NCBI RefSeq assembly: GCF_000006565.2
Contig: NC_031476.1
Location: 5,517,900 to 5,581,899, forward strand
Origin: Toxoplasma gondii ME49
Lineage: Eukaryota; Apicomplexa; Conoidasida; Eucoccidiorida; Sarcocystidae
DNA: 64,000 bases
Reading direction: 5' to 3'
Position numbers and translations under genes: made by a program. Shown piece by piece: positions 52,601 to 63,900 of the stretch. Positions within the stretch are counted from its first letter, which is position 1, and every line of letters starts with the position of its first letter. The notes under the pieces were generated by a model. It did not search any database and was not told the DNA's origin. It saw only the letters and a list, made by a program, of their open reading frames with translations.

Positions 52601-54756
52601 TTCCAGCAAGCAGTACACCATACCCTGATGATCTTCCAACAAGCGGTACACCATACCCTGATGATCTTCCAACAAGCAGTACACCATACCCTGATGATCT
52701 TCCAACAAGCAGTACACCATACCCTGATGATCTTCCAACAAGGAGTACACCAGCCGCTGATGATCTTCCAACAAGCAGGACACCATACCCTGATGATCTC
52801 CCAATAAGGAGTACACCTTCACCGATTGTGCTTTCAGCGGGACGGGCACCGTCCGTTGTCGTCTCTCCAATAGAGCGTACATCATCCCCTGCTCTCCTTC
52901 CAACAGAGCGTACACCTCTCACTGAACGTATTGCGCAGGCTCTACGGCCAGTTGGAGAGGCGGCAGCTGTGAGGAGGCTCTTAGTATTGAGAAGATCAAG
53001 CATCCACCGAATGCCCTATAGTCCCTTCCAGTACTCGAGTACCTGGTTTCATCCGAGCTCGAATAGTCGAAGACAAATGATGCTGCGCATGGCATTAAGG
53101 AGGCAGCTGGGGGCACTGACTAGACAGGCGCAGCCAGACACAGAGGGGAAGCCATCGACTGTCTTCGTGTTCCGTCGTCTTGCCCCAATGCCACGGCGCC
53201 TAAACATTGAACAAGGTCCCTCATTTCTGCAACGCCAAGGCGAGTATGCCGCCTCCGGTTCAGCCCCGCATAGTGATTGTACAAACGGTGCTTGTGCAAA
53301 GGGTGCATGCAGCGGCACTGGATGTCAGAAAACGCCTGTAAAGCCATCTGGAGGTCCTTGTAAAGGGGATGCGTGTACCGGATCATCTTGCAATTCACTC
53401 GAATGCCAACGATCCTCTTCGAGCAAATCTGATCATCCATGCACGGGTGACGAGTGCCCGGTCCCATGCAGAGGGCCGGGTTGTTCAGCACCAGCCTCTC
53501 ATCCCTCCCCTTGCACTGAAACAGAGTGTGGAAAGAACTCCTGTCCTGGCTGCAAACAGGAGGAAGAGAAACTGGTTCAGTTGCGTTCAATAAGGAAGAA
53601 TCTGAACCCGAATGACAAGAAGAACCAGGCGTATCTTTTAATTGAGGTGCGTCAAGTGTTAGACCAATAAATGACAGCGCGTGGCCCCTGCTGAGTGGGG
53701 CAACACTACCGCGTCTTCGCTCTTCTGCTTCCTGTGCAGGGTAGGCAATCTAGAGGAGAGCAAACCAAATTCATGGAAGTTTGCCGTGAAAAAGATGGCC
53801 GTCGTGTTTCGTGTTTGCTGTGTGCAGGTTGGTGCGCTTCCGAACATCCACGACCGGGCAGTATTGTACATGGTCAGCCGATGGATGTCTCAGCGATTCT
53901 TCAACAAGCTTCGAACTGAGCAGCAACTTGGTTATCTGACAGCGATGCATTCCAGTCGTCTAGAAGACAGATTTTATTATAGATTTTTCATCACTTCGAC
54001 TTATGACCCGGCTGAAGTGGCCGACCGCATTGTGGAGTTCATTAACGCAGAACGCTCCAAGATCCCAACCCAGGAGGAGTTTGCCACTCTTAAGCAGGCG
54101 GCTATCGACGTCTGGAAGCAGAAACCGAAGAACATTTTCGAGGAATTCCGCAAGAACCGGCGTCAAGTTGTACTAGGCGATAGGCTCTTTGACATCAATG
54201 AACGCATGGTTGCTGAACTCGAGTAAGGACAAACAGCTGACTGACTCTCCACTAGTAGGCTATCTCAGGTGATCTTCCATCTGCATCATCACATGCCACC
54301 GGTGAAGAACCTAAAGGGGCAAGCTAGGCAACGTAATTTATGTCAGCAGGCATTATATATTGATCTGTTAGCGTGCTTCTCTCCAATGAAGCATAGATGC
54401 ACCACATACAAACGATCCAACGTTTTCTCTCCTCTCGTAGTGAAATCTTTCCACGCCTGACTCCTTCCTAGAAATGCAAAGTTTGCCACCCTTCTTTTTG
54501 GTCGTAGTCTGACCGCTCACCCCCCTGCCATGTGCTACCGTTCAGGCGAGTGACTCCGGAGGAAATTCAGAGTTTCAAGGAGAAGACAATGTTCAACGCA
54601 CCCTGGTTGCTCATGGAAGTCTACTCGCAGCGAGAAAAGCCGCAGATGCTTCCACAAGCCAACGGTGCATCCGGCGAAAGCAAGCTCGACCCGTGGGTGG
54701 ACATTGATCCTGAATTGCTGTCGAACATCACTGTCCCTGATATGGAATCTGATTAA
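46630..54756 (+). CDS. TLN1: Secreted M16 metalloprotease, toxolysin family
   Basis: Twelve exons join in frame to 1645 residues: 46630-46843, 47464-47924, 48243-48361, 48628-48802, 49038-49253, 49417-49496, 49708-49829, 50206-50780, 51060-51842, 52060-53646, 53828-54222, 54546-54756. A signal peptide (GAVLLLVVWTVAIL) opens the protein. The inverted zinc motif HFTEH sits at residues ~126-130 and the third ligand is Glu ~207 in AVHSEY; the 81-residue spacing from the first His to this Glu matches insulin-degrading enzyme. Further M16 hallmarks are NFTVGNLESL, NLMTLAVVG, the second-half motif FFNKLRTEQQLGYLTAM and GNITSESA. A ~480-residue insert in the second half holds an 11-residue repeat array and a Cys-rich module. 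Toxolysins are secreted from rhoptries (TLN1) or micronemes (TLN4). I favour TLN1 because I recall it lying near a PSD gene, but the paralogue assignment is uncertain. Confidence 0.9.
52384..52812 (+). repeat. 33-bp coding minisatellite, 13 units
   Basis: Thirteen tandem units of 33 bp encode TPYPDDLPTSS, with variants TPAADDLPASS, TPYPDDLPTSG and TPYPDDLPTRS. The variant unit pair recurs, suggesting that a larger block was duplicated. Because 33 is a multiple of three and the unit lacks stops in several frames, long overlapping open frames also appear in other frames and on the minus strand; these are by-products. The array lies in the insert of the M16 protease and is rich in Pro, Ser, Thr and Asp, as expected for a flexible, possibly O-glycosylated linker. 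Confidence 0.95.
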
Positions 54757-56537
54757 GACCAGTTGTTTTGTATATTATCTTTTGTGTCTGTTGTATCCGG
54801 TTCACATATGCTTATGTTAGTTCAAGTGTGAATAAACAAACAGGGAGACATCTGCCAAACGTGCGCAGTTGGCGAATTCAGTCAGCCTCGAGAGTTGAAT
54901 GTAGGGGCAAGACAGTGCCCAGTCAGGTGAGCGTGTCTTAATACAGTCCGCATGAAGCTTCGGTTCGCTTTCCTCTTTTAGCCATGAGCTGCAGGGTAGA
55001 GTAGTTCCACATTCAGGCTCGAGAAACGCTGCTTTCTTGGAGTCGGCAGTGCCCTCTGTGGCGGTGAGTTCACTTCTGTTATTTCTGTTGCTAGACACAT
55101 TTTGAATGCATGCGCCCAAATGGCACAGGTCTAACGAGGGTCGCTCAGGCAAGTACCGGCCGTGTAGCAAGGGGCTCTGGAAATGTGCAGTTGTGCGAAG
55201 CCAGAACAACGCTGCTGAGAACGCGACGTTCGATAGTATGACTGAATGGCATGCGCTGTGCAGGCCAGCCACTCAAAAATCGAAAAAAGGCTTGCAAGTG
55301 TCTGACGACTGCTGCTATGTAACACCATGAATAGTAACTTCTATTTCAATAGACCCAGGTACATGAGCTAGGTTTCCCTTCCCAGCAGGTCCCTCCTTGA
55401 TAACACCACAGAGCGAGGAAAGCCATCAGAGGAAACAAAAGGATTCAGGCTTTGTCGAATTTCAATCTGGATGGCACGCGAGTACCACAATGGACCAATG
55501 GTATCTCTGGAGAAAAGCGATGCTACGTATTTAAGCACGGTAAAGCCCACAGGCCAATGACAAATACAGTGCTCTTGTGTCCATTTGGGAACGGCGGATT
55601 TGAATTCACTAGCAAATTCCGGTGTCGAGTGCCGAAGTACCGTCTCCAGAAATCCAGGGCGCAGGTCAGAGCTTCTAACAGAAAGCTGCTCACTCGTCCA
55701 AGCAAGTGACCAGCACCCTATCTGCAGTGCAAAAGTCCCCTGCCCGCTACAGCCATGCGTAGGAGGAAGCCCTTGTCAATCGCAGGGACACTTCTAGCAT
55801 AGTCAACGCAGTTCCAGTGGTGTTCGCTAGTTTTCTATTCCTTTCCTCCCAGCCCCTTTAGTGGGCTGGGCTTACATCCCGTGCAGCTGTTCTCGTAACG
55901 TGGAGTGGCGGTCCTTAGAATTCCTGGAACCAACGCGCGATCAGACATACAATTTCATCCGGAACATGACACGATAAAAAGCATAATCTGAGATATTTCA
56001 CCTGGTGGTTGAATTTTCTGAGGAAAGTCGCTCTTTGCGGTGAGACAGTTGTTTGCTAGGCTCCAAACAGGGTCTAGCAACTCGGGCTGGCCAGTCCTGG
56101 GCTTCTGACAAGGTTGCTCGGTGTCGGAAGAATGGGCAAGAGAATTGCATCACGACTCAATGTAAGAGGAACAGAAAACCTCAAGTACTGCAACGTTGAA
56201 TCGGCAAAATTTTATTTATCAACGAACACAGAAAACACATTTCAAGAGCGCCCCGAGTCGCGGTACGAGCAAACTCATTAGACCACGATCAGGGCTTGAA
56301 GAACGGGTCTGAAGCTGCGAACCGTATCATTTCTTCACGTTCGTGCCCGCTGACAAAAATCGCCGTTTGACCTTACTGCACAGTGGATGCTACATTTTTG
56401 TGTTCTTGAAAGCCCGTGTCTGGGGTCGTTCACCGATCGAACTGCTTGGTACTTCTTTTATCCAAAGGCTTTTGGGAAGGCGTGGCGTTCAAAGGAGCTT
56501 CGCTCGTATGTGAGTAGCTTTGTCTGTCATTGTCACG
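54757..56537. other. Intergenic region between the M16 protease and a secreted protein gene
   Basis: This 1.8 kb should carry the protease 3' untranslated region and the promoter of the next gene. Open frames here are short or of unlikely composition. A short imperfect inverted repeat, CCCAGCCCCTTTAGTGGGCTGG, lies near 55849. No RNA gene was recognised. Confidence 0.4.
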
Positions 56538-58575
56538 ATGAAGGCCGCAAGCTCTCTCTGCCTGGGATTGGTTTTCCTTCTACAGCTGAGTACGGCTCAA
56601 GCAAGTTCAGCTGAAACTTCCTCTGGTACGTTCTTTGGAACACAAAATTATCCTACGCAACTCGGTTCTTCCAGTGCACGCGAGCAGGCGCCTGTTCTAA
56701 TCTCGACTTTCCAGCCGACCACAGATCGCTTGAACACGCGCATGGTTTTCACGCAAGTTCTCAACGATGCATACAATGGAGGCACAGATGGAATACACAA
56801 AGCAACTTTGTTCTCACAAGAGCTCAGCAACAGCGTAGAATACACTGCTGAGGCGATGGAGAAGTTTGTGGACATGGTTCAACCAGTTCAAGGAGTTGCT
56901 TCCATCTGTTACCCAACAACGGCGACAGAAATACCGGAGAAATGCAGTAAAGCGTATGAGTATGGCGATACTGTCTACATTCCTATTACCCGCTCCAGCG
57001 TCGCCCCAACCACAAATGAGGCGTACTCGGGCGGCTTGTGGAGGGAACCCAGCGAAAAACTCGACAAGGTATGAGCCTAATCAGAGGATGAAAGTTAAGT
57101 ATCACCCCTGAATGGGACAAGATGCTGCAGTGTCAAGCCTCTACTGTGTAGATGAATCTCTGCAGAGCAATACACGAGAGAAATCAGCCGGCATTTACTA
57201 TCATTTGTACAGGTCTCAGTGAGTAGAGTCTCAATGGACAAGCAGTGCACCTTATGTACGTTTCGTGTGCCCAGGAATGGTACGAGGCGATACGCCTTCT
57301 GAAGAAACAGGTTCCCAAGCTCAAGACCTTTGCACTGTACACTGGTCCTCCTGACGACAAGCTTCTTCATTACCTACTAGGCGAACACAGGCTGATTTTT
57401 GATGGCCTCTTGATCGACTGGGAATTTGGTCGCGGAGCATGTTGGTCAGAGGTACGACGCGGACAACAGTATTTCTCACGAACAGGGGCAGGGTGTGTGC
57501 GTAGAGTTTGTGGGTGTTCTTTCACATGTGGTGACGGTGCTCTACTTTCTGGATACAGGTGCAGAAATCACCGCCCAATAACAACTGGATGTGGTTCGTA
57601 AAAAGCAAAACAAGATACATGATGGCCAATCAGGATCCCTCAAGCTGTGTCAACGCTGATGGAAGCCGGGCCGACAAGGACGTGTTTCTTAATGCTGGAG
57701 ACCGCAGTAAGCAGTTCTTTCTCGTACCAGCGGCTGCCCTTCCGAGAAAGGCACCAGCAGCCTTTTTCGTGGGGGTCAGAAACCCCGACGCACTTTTTAG
57801 CGTGGTTAGAAGTGACAGACAAAAAATGCAGTATCATTTATCAACAAATATTTGTATAGAATTAAATTCTGTGTGTGACCTTCAAGCTCTCTTCAAACAT
57901 TTCCACCGACGATTTGATGGACCTCACGTGTATTTCGACTGTGAAAAAAGTTAGGCCTGTCTCGGTACAGACAATACTAAGTTTGTTTTCTTGTTTCTGC
58001 AAAATTACCTGGTTAGGCCTGCAAATACAAGACTATCTCCTTCCCGTCTTTCCCTGCTACAACGGCAGCGAGTGGCGATGTCACAGCGCTATTAAAGAGA
58101 GGCCTTCTCTGGCGTGTGACGACCAGAGACAAAGGTAAGTGAGGAATACTAGGAATGCTTCTTTGTTGTAGGACACCAACGCAAGTAGCTTTGGAAGGTC
58201 GACCCGGTCAGGGGTGTGCTGCGCACCGTCTGTTCAATACAATGACAGCGAACACTCTGATGTCTGAACTTGTACATATGGGGTCACGACGTTCAGGTAC
58301 GCTTTTGCGTTGTTTGAGATCAATTCATCTGCAACGCTCAAGTTCTTCTTGAAAACGTGCAAGAACGTATTGGGCAAAACTCCGGCGTACGATCTTGTAC
58401 AAGTGCTCTGAGGATCCCAAAGACGGACACAGAAAGGATCCAGTGTACACCTGTTCGTCATTCCCTCGCAGTTAAGGGGACTAGCATCGTCGAAGTCGCG
58501 GCTAGGACAGTCTCTCCAGCAGCAACCAATCCACCGAGCCCCAATTCTTCTCTGTTGCATCACGGGGCAACGTAA
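56538..58575 (+). CDS. Secreted protein of unknown function
   Basis: Six exons join in one frame to 443 residues: 56538-57068, 57275-57451, 57559-57706, 58017-58134, 58172-58296, 58343-58575. The first exon starts MKAASSLCLGLVFLLQLSTAQA, a strong cleavable signal peptide. The mature part has a central aromatic-rich segment (EWYEAIRLLKKQVPKLK, FDGLLIDWEFGRGACW, NNNWMWFVKSKTRYMM) and about ten Cys residues, mostly in the second half, suggesting disulphides. The C-terminus is Ser/Pro-rich and has no obvious transmembrane or GPI-anchor segment. I do not recognise the family. A dense granule, rhoptry or microneme cargo protein is possible; this is inference from the signal peptide alone. The last two exon borders are weaker than the first three. 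Confidence 0.75.
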
Positions 58576-59618
58576 ATGTCTATACATCGCATTCACTTGA
58601 TTTTCTGGTCACTATCTTGTAAACCTTCACCAAGAAACATGTCTGACAGCGCAGCTGCATATATTTAGTGCAAGTGCGTGAACTTAGTTCTGCGTCCCGA
58701 CTCTATCCATAACGAAGTCCATTGTACTTCGTCTTGTCGACTCGCTTTCGTACAACAATGAAAAAGGAAACACCTCTGGTGTGCCTGTACTTTGGTTCCG
58801 AGTAGCTTTCCGGTAACGTCTGTCAAAATGTCAACTGCGTCGCTCCAGAGACTGTTGCGCACACCTCAAAACGCTGCTTCACAGTGTGCCTCGCAGCCAT
58901 CAGCCTTCACAGCAACGCAAGTCTATCAGAAGTATGTCAACCTCAGGTCAACACTGGTCACCTTTCGTCCGAACGTCGGAACGCCAACGATAACCATTGC
59001 ACGCTACTATCGGGTGTCGGACTTCGGCAAGGGTTAGAAACAAACCTCGCATTCTCGGATACTCATTCCTCCAACCTTGGCCGCCACGGTGGCAGCGTAG
59101 AGCGGTTGAAAATGGTAGCGCTTTTGCTCCTCGCCACGAGCAGGGTTTGTTCTACGGAGAGAGGCCCAGACAATTTTTCTTCAAATTGTGGTTGTTGGTC
59201 CGCAGCGTAGCTCAGTGCATTATGATAAATAGAACAAAAAGCAGGTGGCGATGCCCCGTACGACGTCGCCATCAACAAAGTAGCAGTGTGGCCGCACTAC
59301 GAATAACGACTTCTGACCCTTTTTTGTACGTTTTTCCTTGTTTTGTGGGATGTCCTTGAAGTGTTGCTGATTTGGTCAACTAGTCGCGACATACCGCGCA
59401 TGCACATGCACACCCGTGTGAGACGGGGTTTCTGACCACCGGCGGCGAACAGTGCCACGAGTGGTGCCCACGTGGTGACCCGCGTCCTGAAATCTTTCTT
59501 TGTAGCTTCCCGATTGGGTGCCTTTCTCTGTGTAGAGTCACTATTGTTTTCGGAGACATAGATTTAATGTCAGCTAGGGCCTTGCGAATAATTCAGACGG
59601 CGCTCCCCGACACTAACG
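58576..59618. other. Spacer before CFAP298, possible small ORF
   Basis: About 1 kb lies between the two + strand genes. A frame at 58828-59037 starts at an ATG and could encode 69 residues (MSTASLQRLLRTPQN...), but nothing supports it beyond being open. No other feature was seen. Confidence 0.3.
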
Positions 59619-62201
59619 ATGGTGCTCATACACGTGAAAACATCCGATGAAAAAAACCAGTTCCTCTACGAGACTCAGACATCTGTGCGCATTGGACACC
59701 TTCAGGAGGAACTGATAGAACTGCACAATCTGCGGCTGAAAACAATCTATCTCTCCGACGCATGCAAAGGCCTGTCTGCCCACGGGCCCTTGAGGCCTGA
59801 AGAAACGCGCGGCCTTACGGCTGAGGTAAGACGTTTGTGCTGCGGAATCGCGCCACGTACTGCATTTGGTGCGGTTGTCTGGAAATGAAAACAAACGTAC
59901 CTGGTGTACAGCTACACTAGAGAGTCCTCGTTCCTCGGCTTATTCGTCCAATTAGAGTGGCCACAATCGCCAGCGGGGCACGAGGAAGGGTTCCAAGTTT
60001 TCTCGCTGTTCAGTTCGAATAAGGCAAACGAGTCCGTGAGGGAACTCTTGACAGGACCGCACTCTCTCTTTCAGCTAACATGCAGTGACATAATAACTAT
60101 CATTGGCACGGAGTTTACCAGCCCTGGCCAGGTTACGACCACAGACTTTGATTTCCATTTTTCTTTGTCGGCAGGTAGCAAAACTTTCGGACTTAGACAT
60201 TCACGCTTACGGAGAGCCAACAAACCCAGATCCGACAGGTTACAGAACTGGTGTGCAACCTCCTCCAGAGGCCGCTGAAATTCTGGAGGAAACAGCGGGA
60301 CGGTCTGCCGAGACTGTTTCGCACGAGAAGGTCAGTAACCATCAACCAACGGACGGTTGTTGCTCCGCTGCTGTCAACATAGCTCTCTGGCCGGTGCGAA
60401 TCGTTGGATGTGTGCATGGAGTGATAATGAATCGGTCTCACCTTAATTTGTGGTGTGACACAAAACCGGCACGACACCATGAAACAGAAACGACATACTA
60501 GCAACAGCTAAGACATCTCCAATTTCCGCCCAGCTACACAGGTGGTTACATCTAGTGAGATTCTCAAGGAGCTCAGGCCATTCATCACTTTGTTAAACAA
60601 ATCAGAAAGTAGAGGAAGGCCACCTTCGTTCCAACATTCCAGCATGTGGTCACAGTCGAAAACAGAGCAACGAAGCAACTGGCTTCGCATCTAGTGGCCA
60701 GGTAGCAATCACCGTGACTCAGAAGGCAATCTGTTCTATTTCGCTACAGGTTCAAGCAAAGCAGCCCCTGACAATGAAATCTGTCAGGTCTGCCTTCGAG
60801 AATCTAAGAGGTGCAGTGATGATAGCATATCCAGCATTCCATGACCTGCCGGAATGGGATCCTGCTCGTATCCTGCTTGAGGAAGAAGAACAACAAAAAG
60901 ATACAGGTATTATCGCAGAGGTAAGCGCTTATTGATTGCCTCAGACCACTCCAGCTGGTTACGAGCACATCCTGAACTTGCCGTGAACGGTTATCCCTGA
61001 GGCTGGTTTCCTCTGGAAACGATCCAAGTAACATACAGTCATCATATTAACCCAAACATGATGCAATCGAGCATCCCACATTTTGTGCAACTCAGCTGGG
61101 ATTAAGTTTTGGCATAAAGGAGAGACGAGAATCGGAAGTCCTTAACATAATGAAATGGGTCACGAATGATCAGCGTCACTGCACCGAAATTTCAATCGTT
61201 TCCTGTTTTCTGGCATTCAGACGTTCGACAAGAACAAGACATCTCTGTGGTGGGCAGGAAAGGAGCTGCAGAACGACAAAGAATTGTGTCACTACATCGG
61301 GAGAAATGAGAAGACGAAAATCATCGCTCGCTTGCAATCAAAAGCCTCTGGTAAACGAACACTCGCAACGTTGTTCTCCGCAATCTTTGTCATAGTACGA
61401 AACGGCAGCAAGTGCAGTGAATGACATTAGTATCACTGCCAAAGTGATCACCACCTCTCTGATGACTACTCTGCTGCCATCATGAAACACGCTCTATTCA
61501 CGTGTTCAGGCCCCCCCATACGGGAGCCGCGCCTCGACGCTGAGACGCATAAAGCGATGCTGTCATACTGCTACAAGAAACGACGGGAAGAACAGGCAAG
61601 ATATCTGAAAGCTTCAAAACAGTGTATCCCTTCCTGTGCACGCCACATCCTGATCAACAGAAGGAATAGTCCCAGTCGCGGAACTCTGTCAAGTACTGTT
61701 GTTTCGGAGATAAAGCTGTTACTGATGTGATCAAATTGTGTTGCTCGCCCAATGGCGGGGTCGTAAACGTGTACAATCAAAATACGTTCTCTGCGAGGCA
61801 GCAGCGTCATTTGATCCACAAAAATATATACTCACTCTCTTCCTCCTTCACGTCTCGACTGCCAAACAGTGGCTCGTATCGCTCCACACAAAAAACCGTA
61901 CCTCGGCGATAGAAACCCTTGAGCCACACCTGGTGTCCAGCGTGGAAAATCTAGAATACACAAATGTTTTCTGACGTGCTCATGCTCACCTTTCGTGAAT
62001 ATGTGCCATCCAGGAAAGCAATAAACCACACTGCTTCTTGTGCGATAGGAAGGCAACCTCATCTGATACACGGCCCACTGCCTTGTGCAGGAACTCGAGG
62101 AAGACGAAGACGATTCGTATCTCGACAGCGAGTGGGCAAACCCACGAGGTCTCAAAAATGCTCTTATAGGGGGTGGCCGAGAAATCCGTTGGAAGCCGTA
62201 A
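59619..62201 (+). CDS. CFAP298: CFAP298 homologue (axonemal dynein assembly factor)
   Basis: Six exons join in frame to 286 residues, close to the 290 of human CFAP298 (C21orf59, Kurly): 59619-59825, 60175-60330, 60750-60920, 61221-61350, 61510-61595, 62091-62201. Diagnostic segments run in the expected order: MVLIHVKTSDEKNQF at the N-terminus, then GLTAE, FENLRGAVMIAYP, SLWWAGKELQNDKELCHYIG, RNEKTKIIARLQ, PPIREPRLDAETHKAMLSYC, and finally DDSYLDSEWANPRGLKNAL and REIRWKP before TAA. The family acts in the cytoplasm in preassembly of outer dynein arms for motile cilia. In a coccidian the only motile flagella are on microgametes, so expression in the sexual stage is expected (inference). The fifth intron starts with GC (CAG|GCAAGA) instead of GT. 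Confidence 0.93.
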
Positions 62202-63666
62202 TCTTCTTCGTTTATGTTCTTTCATTTGACGCTCTGCTAGCCGAATTCATTCTCTTCGCACAAATGCACAATCCTTCTGTGTCATGAGGGGGGGAGCTCC
62301 TGCTAATAACAGTTTACGCGTTTGATCCACAAACGTGTTGACCTTCGGTTGATTTCTCCTCCAGTATCGCCGCAGTCTTTCAGAAGTTTTGGTTTAGACC
62401 TTCGAACGTTCCACAGAGCTCCGTCTGTCCTACGGATTCTCATTCCCTCTTTCAAACAGTCTGCGGGAGTTCTTTTCCCTTCGTGCGGCCTGAGAACTCA
62501 ATCGCCGGCAATACCGAACTTGTCAGTTTACCATGCTTAATGAAGAACATCAGCATCTGGTTCTTCACGCGCTCTACTATGGGATATGTTTCTTGTCATT
62601 TTGCATGTGATGTAAAAATGTGCTTGTCGCATTTGAGTCTTCTACTCCACAGTTCACCGCTTATAACTGCCGACACAGTTGTTCTTTCCATTCCTAGTCA
62701 CTTGACTGCCTGATGATCCAAATCCTGATCAAGTTTATACGCCGCTCTGGCTTTCTGTACGTCTATCAGTCGAAGAGCGTTCTTCTACTTCTGCTAGTGG
62801 GTGAAGCGTCCGCTCCAGTCGGCAAAAAATTTTCTATGTTTGCAGCTCGACCTCAGTTGCATTCGCACCGCCGCCCTCACCCCTGCGTGACATACCTTTC
62901 GTCTCTCACACTATGGCAATCTGTAGCATTCACTAGTGTTACGCACCATTCGCGTTGGCAAAATGTCCTGGACTGGGACGGATTGACTTGAACCCTAAAA
63001 CTAAGACGTAACCCTTTGACAATGCACAACATACAATAGCTCCCTGGACCAATATTGGGCTGTTCTGCGGCTGCTTCTAAGCATCATACCACTGACCAGC
63101 GTGAATGGACACAAAACGCAGCGTTCTGGACTTCGATCAAAAACGCCACAACGTACATCTCTTCCGCTGGTTCGCGAGTCTCTTTTTTCAAAGGCATTCA
63201 GAAGAAAATACAGGATGTGTCTGTGGGTTTTAAATAACAAAGTTGCATAAAACAATGCCTCCACCTTCCCACTCTCAGGGACGCCAGAGGGGGAGGCACA
63301 AGCCAATCAATCGTTTGGTCTTCACGTGTTCCACAAGCACGCTCTGAACATTCACATGTTCTGCGGAGAGACGTGCCCATTCACGGAAGTACCACTGAAC
63401 ACCCACACTAAACTGGCGATGCCTTCGAGGGACTTGCACTCTGAATTTTCCTCTACGGCACAGTGGCACTGCACTTCGTCAGTGTCCTAGATACGATACA
63501 GTTGTTTGGGCTGGAGTTTTTCGTTGTAAATACATCCGCACTGTAGATTTCGTAGAGAACGGAATCAGAGGCAAGGCGAAATATAATCAGGTTGCCTCCC
63601 ACATGCCTGCTTCGTGGTTGTGGACAAGAAATGTCCCGTTCGTTCTTCTCTCCATGCAAAATGCGT
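62202..63666. other. Convergent intergenic region
   Basis: This gap lies between the stop of the CFAP298 gene (+) and the stop of the right-edge gene (-), so it should hold two 3' untranslated regions. The open frames present are short and of unlikely composition. No RNA gene or repeat was seen. Confidence 0.4.
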
Positions 63667-63900
63667 CTAGAAGACGAGGGTATCAATCATCGTGCCCAAG
63701 GAGTGGAGTATGTTTTCCGTCATCAACGTGTCTACATCATTCTCCAATCGTTTCTTGGCGTCGACTTTCCCAGCACGCTCGACCACAAGTTGCTCAGGCG
63801 TCTTTTTGATTTCTTCTTGAACCATTTTGTTGTACTGCTCCGACAATTCTTTCATCGATTTGGTGCACGCCGCACTCTCTGCGGCCATTTCGTCGAATGG
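63667..63900 (-). CDS. Last exon of a gene continuing past the right edge (partial)
   Basis: After an acceptor-like GTGTGTGCATACAG, a frame of 77 codons runs from PFDEMAAESAACTKSMKELS to a TAG at 63667. The sequence is rich in Glu, Lys, Met and Ala with spaced hydrophobic residues (LSEQYNKMVQEEIKK, AKKRLENDVDTLMTEN), suggesting an alpha-helical, possibly coiled-coil, C-terminus. The exon is phase 0 at its acceptor. The rest of the gene must lie to the right of the window. No family was recognised. Confidence 0.5.
   Translation of the reverse strand, partial: PFDEMAAESAACTKSMKELSEQYNKMVQEEIKKTPEQLVVERAGKVDAKKRLENDVDTLMTENILHSLGTMIDTLVF

Noticed and set aside
52384..52812. CRISPR-like regular array.
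   Set aside because: Units are contiguous with no unique spacers and encode an in-frame peptide repeat in a eukaryotic gene.
52340..53003. Minus-strand open frames of about 190-215 codons across the minisatellite.
   Set aside because: They arise because the 33-bp unit has no stop in those frames; the M16 frame continues on both sides and explains the locus.
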